Source: Chitinophaga japonensis (GTDB taxonomy: Bacteria > Bacteroidota > Bacteroidia > Chitinophagales > Chitinophagaceae). Taken from it: 64,000 bases of DNA. This document shows positions 18,793-25,626 of this stretch, one piece after another (the stretch's first letter is position 1; each line of letters begins with the position of its first letter). The stretch lies in assembly GCF_007830125.1 (NCBI RefSeq), contig NZ_VLLG01000006.1:124001-188000 (forward strand). Reading direction: 5' to 3'. The notes below the pieces were generated by a model. It did not search any database, was not told the origin of the DNA, and was given only the letters and a program-made list of their open reading frames with translations. The translations under genes and the position numbers were made by a program.

Positions 18793-19935
18793 ATGAACTT
18801 TTCCAATCTCAAGGAACAGGTGATCCGGAAACCTGTTTTGGAGGAGCTGAGCATTCTGAATAAGCTTTACCAGAGCACGGTGCTCAACTTCAACATGGAG
18901 CCGCAAACGCAGTCCAACTGGTGCTGGGCAGCCACCTCCAAAAGCGTCTCCTTCTTCTATTCCAGTTTCCTGAACCCCTGGTCGCAATGCAAGATCGCTT
19001 CCGCAGAGCTCGGAGAAACCTGCTGCACCGCGCCGGTGCCAGGCCCCTGTAATGTTCCCTGGTACCTGGACAGGGCCCTTACCCGTACCAACAATTTCGT
19101 ATCCTTCCAGGGCACGATGACCTGGGAAAGCGTAAAGGACCAGATAGACCAGGGGCTTGTAGTAGGCGCCCGCGTGGGCTGGTCCGGCGGCGGCGGACAT
19201 TTTATGGTGATCTACGGCGTATCGAAAGTGCTCAGTATAAAGTACTTTCACATCGATGATCCCATCTACGGCAAAAGCGTGCTGACTGTAGACCAGTTCA
19301 GCAACAATTACCAGGGCTCTGGTTCCTGGACACATAGCTACATCACGAAAAAACACTTCTATTTTATGTGGTTAAAAGACATCGCCATCAGGCCGGAACT
19401 GCTCAAGCCCATCCCGGAAGTGCGGCCGCTGCTGCGCATGCAGCGCCCCCAACTGAACCTGGAAAAGAGCGCTGCGGATCTGCAGTTGTCCTTTCCGCAC
19501 CATGCCTACGTGATCGGCCTGCAGGACATCAACCAGGAGATCAGGATACCCGCCGAGCCCAGCTCACTCCGCGTGATCGAGATGGATGAAAAGAGCCCCG
19601 TAGCCCTCTACGACCTGTCTACCCGGGCGGAAGATCCGCAACTGCTGCAGGTAAGCACGGACGATGACTACCTGGCCCGCATTGAGAACGGTATGGAAAA
19701 GCTGAAAGCCAGCCTGCGGGACAAAAATGTGGAAGGCGAGCTGCGGCTGCTGAAATTCCCGGCCCTGAACCTGGAAGCCTTGTGGCTGCATACAGGTAAC
19801 AGGGAAGATGACCGCTACTACCTGCTGAGGCATTTTGGAAAGGAAGACAGCGTACTGGACGAGCAACGTTTCCAGGAGCAGGTGCGGGAACAGAAAGCCA
19901 TTGCTGCCCAACAGGACGACCTGATGGGCGCCTGA
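18793..19935 (+). CDS. Leaderless papain-like cysteine protease (C70/C39-like)
   Basis: A 380-residue protein. The ATG at 18793 is preferred over a frame extension upstream that would run through the candidate promoter. Residues about 36-165 form a papain-like fold of the AvrRpt2/C70 or C39-like type. The nucleophile is Cys44 in QTQSNWCWAATSKSV, the catalytic His is His136 in SGGGGHFMVIYG, and Asp155/Asp156 in HIDDPIYG complete the site. A Cys cluster (residues about 66-86) is unusual for a cytoplasmic protein. The remaining 200 residues match no family I know. There is no signal peptide, so it acts in the cytoplasm or is delivered by a leaderless route. It stands alone between its own promoter and a strong terminator. 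AvrRpt2-like proteases of pathogens are effectors; whether this one is cannot be told. Confidence 0.82.
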   Translation: MNFSNLKEQVIRKPVLEELSILNKLYQSTVLNFNMEPQTQSNWCWAATSKSVSFFYSSFLNPWSQCKIASAELGETCCTAPVPGPCNVPWYLDRALTRTNNFVSFQGTMTWESVKDQIDQGLVVGARVGWSGGGGHFMVIYGVSKVLSIKYFHIDDPIYGKSVLTVDQFSNNYQGSGSWTHSYITKKHFYFMWLKDIAIRPELLKPIPEVRPLLRMQRPQLNLEKSAADLQLSFPHHAYVIGLQDINQEIRIPAEPSSLRVIEMDEKSPVALYDLSTRAEDPQLLQVSTDDDYLARIENGMEKLKASLRDKNVEGELRLLKFPALNLEALWLHTGNREDDRYYLLRHFGKEDSVLDEQRFQEQVREQKAIAAQQDDLMGA

Positions 19936-19955
19936 TCATGCCCCACGCATAAAAT

Positions 19956-19985
19956 AAAAAGCCGCCGCTCCACCGGCGGCTTTTT
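19956..19985 (+). terminator. Intrinsic terminator after the papain-like protease gene
   Basis: A 12-bp stem (19956-19967 with 19974-19985) with a GC-rich core GCCGCC/GGCGGC, a six-base loop and flanking A and T runs lies 20 bases past the stop. The symmetry of the A and T runs would let it work in both directions. Confidence 0.85.
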
Positions 19986-20058
19986 ATATATGCCCGAAAA
20001 CCCCGACATTTATCCCTCAAATGAGCACGCCTTTAAAACCGCTATTTATACAACACAT

Positions 20059-20901
20059 ATGAAAGGAAATACCCTGCTTTTTGCCTGCCTGCTGGCAGCC
20101 ATGACCGGCGCTGTTGCCTGCAACAGCCAGACTGCGTCCAAAGAGACCGCCGCTGATTCAACAGCCGCACCGGAAATAAAACTGAAGGAAGCCACCGTTA
20201 CCTACCAGGATGATACCACCACCCTCATCGGGTACCTGGTGTACAACGAAGCCAGCGACCGGCAGCGCCCGGGCGTGCTGGTGGTGCCGGAATGGTGGGG
20301 CCTGAACGACTATCCCCGGAGCCGCGCCAGGCAACTGGCCGAGCTGGGCTACATTGCCCTGGCCGTTGATATGTACGGCAACGGCAAGCTGGCTCCCACC
20401 CCGGACGAAGCGGGCAAAGCCGCCGGCGTATTCTACACCAATGCCGGGCTTATAAAATCACGCATGGCCGCTGCACTGGCGGAGATCAAAACCTTTCCAC
20501 AGACCGATACCAATCGCATTGCCGCCATCGGCTACTGCTTTGGCGGCGCCATGGTGCTGAACGCAGCTAAAATGGGACTGCCTTTCAAGGGCGTGGTGAG
20601 CTTTCACGGCAGCCTGGCTGGCGTTACACCCAACAAGGACCTGCTGACATCTAAAATACTGGTATGCCACGGGGGCGCCGACAAGTTCGTCTCCGCCGGG
20701 GAAGAAGCGCAGTTCAAAAAAGGACTGGACTCCATCGGCGCCGACTATACGTTTAAAACCTACCCCGGCGCCACGCATGCCTTCACCAACCCGGATGCTA
20801 CGAAAACCGGTCAGCAATTCAACCTGCCTATTGCCTATAACGCCGCAGCAGACAGCGCTTCCTGGCAGGACATGAAAGCTTTCTTTGCACGGATATTCTA
20901 A
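20059..20901 (+). CDS. Dienelactone hydrolase-family lipoprotein
   Basis: A 280-residue alpha/beta hydrolase exported as a lipoprotein (lipobox AVAC, Cys21). The ATG at 20059 is chosen because it places the signal peptide at the N-terminus. The dienelactone-hydrolase site is complete: Glu78 in VVPEWWG, nucleophile Cys160 in IGYCFGG, Asp208 in HGGADKFV and His240 in GATHAF. The family opens lactone or ester bonds, but in Bacteroidota most members are of unknown substrate. Anchoring to the envelope suggests an extracytoplasmic ester. Only 39 bases separate it from the phosphoesterase gene downstream, so the two may be co-transcribed. Confidence 0.92.
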   Translation: MKGNTLLFACLLAAMTGAVACNSQTASKETAADSTAAPEIKLKEATVTYQDDTTTLIGYLVYNEASDRQRPGVLVVPEWWGLNDYPRSRARQLAELGYIALAVDMYGNGKLAPTPDEAGKAAGVFYTNAGLIKSRMAAALAEIKTFPQTDTNRIAAIGYCFGGAMVLNAAKMGLPFKGVVSFHGSLAGVTPNKDLLTSKILVCHGGADKFVSAGEEAQFKKGLDSIGADYTFKTYPGATHAFTNPDATKTGQQFNLPIAYNAAADSASWQDMKAFFARIF

Positions 20902-20940
20902 GGGAACGGTAATAAGCGACAGGAAATATATATTGTGTAT

Positions 20941-22797
20941 ATGAAGAGACTTATTATTTGTTGTGCATGGCTGTGCCTGCTGCTGCCGGCTTTTGCGCAG
21001 GATACACTATTCCGTTTTGCCATGCTGTCCGACACGCACATCGGCAACCACACGGCAAAAGAAGACCTGGAAATGACCGTGCAGGATATAAATGCGCAAC
21101 CCGGCATCGCCTTTGTGATGATCTCCGGCGACATTACGGAGTTCGGGTCTGATGAAGAGCTGCGGCTGGCCAAAAGCCTTTTTGACCAGTTGCAAAAGCC
21201 CTGGTATATCGTGCCGGGCAACCATGACACCAAATGGTCTGAAAGCGGCTGCAATACCTTCCGCACCGTTTTTGGCGGCGAAACATTCAGCTTTCAATAC
21301 AAGGGCTACTGGTTCATCGGCACCAATAGCGGCCCCAATATGCGCATGGGCCCCGGGCAGGTGCCGCGGGAGAACATTGTATGGCTGGAGCAGCAACTGG
21401 AGCAGCACCCGGATAAAAAGCTGCCCATCATCTATGTGAACCACTACCCGCAGGACAGCGGCCTGAATAACTGGTATGAAGCGCTGGACCGCCTGAAAGG
21501 GCGTAATGTGAAAGCCATCATCTGCGGGCACGGGCATGCCAACCGGGCGCTCAACTTTGAAGGCATTCCCGGCATTATGTGCCGTTCCAACCTGCGGGCA
21601 AAAAAAGACATCGGCGGGTACAACATCGTTTCGCTGGTGCATGATTCGCTGGTGTTCAACGAACGGCGTCCCGGCCGCGAAACCCTGCCGGCCTGGCATG
21701 CCGTGGCGCTGCACAGTTCCGGAGCGCCGCAATGGATGCCAAACCCGCCCCGCCCCTCCTACGCCATGAACGAGGAGTTCCCCCAGGTGCGCACCAGGTG
21801 GAGCATACAGGAGCCCGGCGATATTGGCAGCGCTGTAGCCATTACTGGCGGTAAGGTGATCTACACCAATACCAACGGCGACATCAAAGCGGTCAGCCTG
21901 GAAACCGGTCAACCTGTATGGCAGTTCCATGCCAAAGGGAAAATATATGCTACCCCCTTAGTACACAATAATTATGTGATCGTGCCCTGTACAGACGCGC
22001 AGGTATACTGCCTGGATGCCCGCAGCGGCCGCCTGCAATGGCAGCAGGCCACCGGGAAAGCGATCGTGAGCAGCGCCGCCCGGTACCGGGATATGGCCAT
22101 TATAGCCGGCTCCGACGGGCATTGCCGGGCCTGGGACATCCCCACCGGCCGCCTGCAATGGGATTTTGACAGCGTGTGCAATTTCGTGGAAACACGCCCC
22201 CTGGTATACCAGGACAAAGTATACTTCGGCTCCTGGGGCAACGATTTCTATGCGCTGGATGCCGCTACCGGCAGGCGGATCTGGACCTGGAACAACGGCG
22301 CTTCCAACCGCATGTTCTCCCCCGCCGCCTGCTGGCCGGTAGCCACAGGTAATACCCTGTACATTGTAGCGCCGGACCGCTACATGACCGCCCTGGACGC
22401 CCTTACCGGCAGGGAATTATGGCGGAACCGCGATACGGCCAACTGGGTAAGGGAATCCATGGGCCTTTCGGAAGACAGCGCGCGTGTATACGCGAAAACC
22501 ATGCAGGGAGCGGTCATTGCCTGCAATACCCATGCGGATGTACAGGAAATGGCCTGGAAATCACCGGTGGAGCTGGGTTATGAAATATGTCCTTCTCCTA
22601 TCAACGAGCATAACGGTACCGTATATGTGCCTACGCAGTCCGGTGTGGTATACGCGCTCTCCGCAAAGGACGGCGCCTTGCAATGGCGGCACAAGTTCTC
22701 CAACTGCCTGGTCAATACCGTGCAGCCGGTCAATGCCCATACCCTGATCGCCTCCTCGGCAGACGGGAAGCTGGTATGTATGGAGATAGGAAATTAG
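20941..22797 (+). CDS. Exported metallophosphoesterase fused to a PQQ-type beta-propeller
   Basis: A 618-residue secreted protein with a clear signal peptide (LIICCAWLCLLLPAFAQ); the ATG at 20941 is preferred over a GTG six bases earlier. Residues about 25-250 are a calcineurin-like phosphoesterase with all metal motifs: SDTHIG, GDITEFGSDEE, GNHDTKW, VNHYPQDS and GHGHANR. Residues about 270-618 are a BamB/PQQ-type propeller with repeated blades such as KIYATPLVHNNYVIVPCTDA, KVYFGSWGNDFYALDAATG and GTVYVPTQSGVVYALSAKDG. The propeller could bind substrate or a partner; family knowledge does not fix the substrate. Its last four bases overlap the convergent hvfD gene. Confidence 0.92.
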   Translation: MKRLIICCAWLCLLLPAFAQDTLFRFAMLSDTHIGNHTAKEDLEMTVQDINAQPGIAFVMISGDITEFGSDEELRLAKSLFDQLQKPWYIVPGNHDTKWSESGCNTFRTVFGGETFSFQYKGYWFIGTNSGPNMRMGPGQVPRENIVWLEQQLEQHPDKKLPIIYVNHYPQDSGLNNWYEALDRLKGRNVKAIICGHGHANRALNFEGIPGIMCRSNLRAKKDIGGYNIVSLVHDSLVFNERRPGRETLPAWHAVALHSSGAPQWMPNPPRPSYAMNEEFPQVRTRWSIQEPGDIGSAVAITGGKVIYTNTNGDIKAVSLETGQPVWQFHAKGKIYATPLVHNNYVIVPCTDAQVYCLDARSGRLQWQQATGKAIVSSAARYRDMAIIAGSDGHCRAWDIPTGRLQWDFDSVCNFVETRPLVYQDKVYFGSWGNDFYALDAATGRRIWTWNNGASNRMFSPAACWPVATGNTLYIVAPDRYMTALDALTGRELWRNRDTANWVRESMGLSEDSARVYAKTMQGAVIACNTHADVQEMAWKSPVELGYEICPSPINEHNGTVYVPTQSGVVYALSAKDGALQWRHKFSNCLVNTVQPVNAHTLIASSADGKLVCMEIGN

Positions 22798-23237
22798 TTG
22801 CCGTATTTTTTGCGCAACCAGTGATCAAGGCTGATGCGGCCCGGTCCCATGATAAACAGCGCAAACAACATCAGCAGGTAATACAGCGGTATCTCGAACC
22901 CGTTGTCGCTGGCGGCAAAGCCGGCTGACCAGTGCACCGCAAAAATGGCTACCAGCATAATGATCATGAGCGGCACGGTAATAAAGCGGGTAAACAGTCC
23001 CAGCGCCAGGAGCACTACACCTGCGCCTTCACTGATGGCTACCAGGTAAGCGCTGAGCGCCGGCACCGGGAATTTGGCGCTGCCAAACCACTGTATGATA
23101 CTATTCATATCCGACCATTTCATTTTGGCCGGTTCATAAAAGCCATAGGCCAGTATCAGCCTGAACAACAGGAGCGGAAGGTCCCGACCCTTTTCCAGGG
23201 CATTCGTGGTGCGGTGGTAGGATTGAATTGCCTTCAT
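22794..23237 (-). CDS. hvfD: DoxX-family membrane protein, HvfD/BufD-like
   Basis: A 147-residue integral membrane protein of the DoxX family with about four helices (near residues 22-40, 58-80, 84-105 and 113-133) and the family segment LLLFRLILAYGFYEPAKMKW. It starts four bases inside the end of the DUF2063 gene (ATGA overlap), so it is translationally coupled to it and is the last gene of the hvfA-hvfB-hvfC-hvfD order seen in Haemophilus and in many proteobacterial bufferin loci. Its role in those operons is not settled; transport, redox supply or membrane anchoring have been considered. The symbol rests on gene order and family. Confidence 0.88.
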   Translation of the reverse strand: MKAIQSYHRTTNALEKGRDLPLLLFRLILAYGFYEPAKMKWSDMNSIIQWFGSAKFPVPALSAYLVAISEGAGVVLLALGLFTRFITVPLMIIMLVAIFAVHWSAGFAASDNGFEIPLYYLLMLFALFIMGPGRISLDHWLRKKYGN

Positions 23238-23998
23238 GTATCTTTTTTTATTTTAAACCCGGGGATCAGGCCGCTTTCCAGCGCCTGTGAAAAAAAAGCG
23301 CTGCCCGCCGCCTCAATGTCCGGCGTAAGCGGCAGTTGCCAGGCCGCGCAGGATTGCCGGATCAGCTCCGACACGGGCTGCGGACCTTCCGCCAGCAACT
23401 CCAGCATATGCGCCAGCACCGGCGACAGATTGAGGAAGCTCACCTCGCCGGTATCCGGTTTGCGGTACAATACAAGGAAATAATCACCCTGGTCATTTGC
23501 AGTGATCTGCCTGGCCGGCTTCAGGTGCACCGGGTAGCGGAACCGCTGCAGGCGATGCTCCGGGTTCAATACCAGCGCATCGGTGAGCAGGTCGCCATCC
23601 GGGGTGTATTCCACCGGCCGGTCCTCCATCATGAACAGCTCCACCTCCGTCCACTCCAGCCACAGCAGCTCCTGCAGGCAGTCATACTGCTGCAGCAACG
23701 GGTGCTGCACCTGCAGCATGTACTGGTACAGTTCCCCGGGCATGTACCATACCTGCGGCGACTGGCAGGGATGGTTGGAGAAAAACTCCTGTACCAGGGC
23801 TTTCCATTCCTTTGCCTTCAGCAGGTGATGGGTAAGCGGGTAGGCGGACTGCAGCATATCGTCCACCACGTTATACACCAGGCGGCGGTAATGAGTGACA
23901 TGCCCCGCGTGCACGCCCGGAATAGCGTTGTACTGCCCGGTGCGGCAATAGGATGCCAGGGCCGACTGGTGCCGGCGTGTGAGGTCAGACAGCGGCAT
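23234..23998 (-). CDS. hvfC: HvfC/BufC-type DUF2063 partner of the MNIO oxidase
   Basis: A 254-residue protein. The ATG at 23998 is chosen: a longer frame would run far into hvfB, while this start gives only a 14-base overlap and the normal family N-terminus. The N-terminal 100 residues are the DUF2063 helical domain (RTGQYNAIPGVHAGHVTHYRR then the NVVDDMLQSAYPLTHHLL region). The C-terminal half is a winged-helix-like unit ending near FFSQALESGLIPGFKIKK. In characterised systems this protein brings the precursor peptide to the HvfB/BufB oxidase. It overlaps hvfB upstream and hvfD downstream, as expected for subunits made together. Confidence 0.88.
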   Translation of the reverse strand: MPLSDLTRRHQSALASYCRTGQYNAIPGVHAGHVTHYRRLVYNVVDDMLQSAYPLTHHLLKAKEWKALVQEFFSNHPCQSPQVWYMPGELYQYMLQVQHPLLQQYDCLQELLWLEWTEVELFMMEDRPVEYTPDGDLLTDALVLNPEHRLQRFRYPVHLKPARQITANDQGDYFLVLYRKPDTGEVSFLNLSPVLAHMLELLAEGPQPVSELIRQSCAAWQLPLTPDIEAAGSAFFSQALESGLIPGFKIKKDT

Positions 23999-24815
23999 GT
24001 TGATGCTTTTTAAGGTATACGGTTTTGATGGCCTGCAGGCGGTCCATTTCCTGCTGCAGCTCGTCCAGCGCCGGGATGTTGAAATCCCTTTCCAGCAATA
24101 CAGGCACATCGTGGCCCAACTGCTGCATGGTGTAGGCAAAAAGGTCGTATACCGGGTCAATAATAGCTTCCCCGTGGGTGTCGATGATCAGGTCTTCCGA
24201 TACCTGCTCATGCCCCGCCATATGAATATAGCTCACCCTTTCCAGGGGCAACTGGTCGATGAATGCTTTGGCGTCGTACTGGTGGTTAAACGCGTTTACA
24301 TATACATTGTTCACATCCAGCAGCAGGTCGCAGTCCGCCTCCTGCAGGATGGCATTGATGAACGCTATTTCCGTCAGCTCCGGCGCTACCGGCGTATAGT
24401 AGCTAACGATCTCTATGGCGATCCGCCTTTCCAGCAGATCCTGCACCTGCCGGATGCGGCGGCTCACATGCTGCACGGCATCGGTAGTAAAGGGAATAGG
24501 CAGCAGGTCGTACAGGTGTGCGTTATCGCATTTGGAATAGCTGAGATGCTCGGAATAAACGCGGGCGTTTGTTTCCTGCAGAAAGCGCTTTACCTGTTGC
24601 AGGAAAACAAGGTCCAGCTCATCCGGGCTGCCGATGGAGAGCGAGAGGCCATGGGTGTACAGCGGATATTTTTCCAGGGCCTGCCGGAACATTTTTTTCC
24701 AGTAGCCCCCTACGCCTATCCAGTTCTCCGGCGCCACCTCGATAAAAGCGGGGTGAAAGGACGGGCTTTGCAGCAAGGTGGCTGCAAAATCTTTTCGAAA
24801 ACCAATTCCAACCAT
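23985..24815 (-). CDS. hvfB: HvfB/BufB-type DUF692 multinuclear non-heme iron oxidase (MNIO)
   Basis: A 276-residue TIM-barrel protein of the DUF692 family. The metal ligands of the family can be read: Glu26 and Glu30 in the IEVAPENW segment, His55 in YTHGLSLS, Glu89-His90 in SEHLSYS, Glu135, Asp167/Asn170 in LLDVNNVYVNAFNH, His198 and His202 in IHMAGHE, Asp212/His214/Glu216 in DTHGE, and Glu242 in LLERDF. These enzymes use a multi-iron centre and oxygen to convert Cys residues of a precursor into oxazolone-thioamide or thiooxazole-type groups that bind copper. The gene sits 97 bases after the EGKCG-bearing precursor and overlaps its DUF2063 partner, so the substrate is almost certainly that precursor. 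Confidence 0.93.
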   Translation of the reverse strand: MVGIGFRKDFAATLLQSPSFHPAFIEVAPENWIGVGGYWKKMFRQALEKYPLYTHGLSLSIGSPDELDLVFLQQVKRFLQETNARVYSEHLSYSKCDNAHLYDLLPIPFTTDAVQHVSRRIRQVQDLLERRIAIEIVSYYTPVAPELTEIAFINAILQEADCDLLLDVNNVYVNAFNHQYDAKAFIDQLPLERVSYIHMAGHEQVSEDLIIDTHGEAIIDPVYDLFAYTMQQLGHDVPVLLERDFNIPALDELQQEMDRLQAIKTVYLKKHQHAAV

Positions 24816-24912
24816 GATTGCATGTTTTTACGTGAAAAGGCAAGGCAGGAGCAGTCAGCAATCGGCAGCCGGTGAAGGCCGCAGACTGCCAACTGCAGAC
24901 AGCCGGCTGACC

Positions 24913-25251
24913 TTACTTTGCAGACTTGGGCTTCACCGCGGTGCTGTCCTTCTTCATTTTCTTGTCTTTTTTCTTTTCGCCGCACTTGCCCTCTCCGCAT
25001 TTGCCTTCGCCGCATTTGCCCTCTTTACCCTTCTTTTTCATGGAAGTGGAATCTTTCTTTTCGCCGCAGTTCAGCTCCAGGCTGCGGGCGTGGCTGTTGC
25101 CTTCCAGCAGCCGGGACCTTACGGCTTCGCCGGTGCCCAGGTTATCGAAACGGAACAGGTCCGTGGCGGCATTCGCCTGCAGGGAAGCAGTGGCCATTAA
25201 AGCACCGGCCAGCAGGGAACCGGTAAGCAGGGCTTTTTTCTTGTTTTCCAT
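24913..25251 (-). CDS. hvfA: HvfA/bufferin-type secreted RiPP precursor with three EGKCG motifs
   Basis: A 112-residue precursor. The ATG at 25251 is chosen because it gives a clean Sec signal peptide (LLTGSLLAGALMATASLQ, cleavage after about Ala28); the longer frame has no better start. The mature part begins with the family segment LFRFDNLGTGEAVRSRLLEG and ends in a Lys/Glu/Gly-rich tail with three perfect tandem EGKCG units (Cys80, Cys85, Cys90), plus one more NCGE site (Cys62). In HvfA proteins EGKCG cysteines are the ones rewritten by the HvfB-HvfC oxidase pair into copper-binding groups. A tail of many lysines is typical. The product should be exported unfolded or modified to the periplasm as a copper-sequestering peptide. 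Established in proteobacteria; the assignment here is by motif and gene order. Confidence 0.92.
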   Translation of the reverse strand: MENKKKALLTGSLLAGALMATASLQANAATDLFRFDNLGTGEAVRSRLLEGNSHARSLELNCGEKKDSTSMKKKGKEGKCGEGKCGEGKCGEKKKDKKMKKDSTAVKPKSAK

Positions 25252-25287
25252 TGTTGTCAGTTTTATTGGTGAGTAATGAACTTTACA

Positions 25288-25308
25288 CGTATAGTCAACA
25301 CATATACG
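25288..25308 (-). promoter_or_regulatory. Inverted repeat upstream of hvfA, possible operator
   Basis: CGTATA (25288-25293) and TATACG (25303-25308) are perfect inverted half-sites separated by nine bases, 37-57 bases before the hvfA ATG. This is where a repressor or activator of the operon would bind. No known consensus was matched. Confidence 0.35.
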
Positions 25309-25454
25309 CCAACCTGACACAATCGACGGATTTTTTAAATTTCTTCCAGGCGCCTGGTGATCCTTTGCTTAAGTGCGGTAATGTTCTGTACACGGGAGCA
25401 GGAAAGCATTAATATGTACATCCATTTTTCATTGCATGCAATTTGACAGTTTAC

Positions 25455-25470
25455 CTGGTGCATGCACCAG
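25455..25470. promoter_or_regulatory. 16-bp perfect palindrome CTGGTGCATGCACCAG
   Basis: A perfect 16-base palindrome lies about 200 bases upstream of hvfA, with a second TGCATGCA core at 25432-25441, 23 bases away. Paired palindromes of this size in a divergent gap suggest a dimeric regulator site. The regulator is unknown. Confidence 0.35.
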
Positions 25471-25573
25471 CCTCATCAAAATATTCATCACGGACATTGT
25501 TCGGTCTTTCATAACAGTAAGCCCAGGCGTCTGCATATAGTTGTACCCGCTCCCGGATAAGGCCGTTGTTATA

Positions 25574-25581
25574 CAAAAGTA
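25574..25581 (-). promoter_or_regulatory. Candidate -7 box (TACTTTTG) facing hvfA
   Basis: On the minus strand TACTTTTG matches TAnnTTTG exactly, with a TTG 22 bases further upstream. It would start a transcript about 310 bases before hvfA that crosses the 16-bp palindrome. Confidence 0.35.
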
Positions 25582-25626
25582 GGGATATTATGGCAGTATG
25601 GTACAATTCCTGCACCTCATTCCGGC

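Larger units (their letters stand above)
25252..25626. other. Regulatory gap between hvfA and the HAD-ATPase gene
   Basis: These 375 bases separate two divergent units. They hold an inverted repeat close to hvfA, a 16-bp palindrome at 25455-25470, a second short palindrome (TTGCATGCAA, 25432-25441) and a minus-strand -7 box at 25574-25581. A short minus-strand frame of 88 codons (25451-25717) overlaps the HAD gene start and has no family likeness. I do not call it a gene. Confidence 0.5.

Noticed and set aside
24816..24912. Attenuator between hvfA and hvfB
   Set aside because: Several short complementary pieces occur (GCCGGC/CAGCCGG) but I could not settle on one convincing stem.
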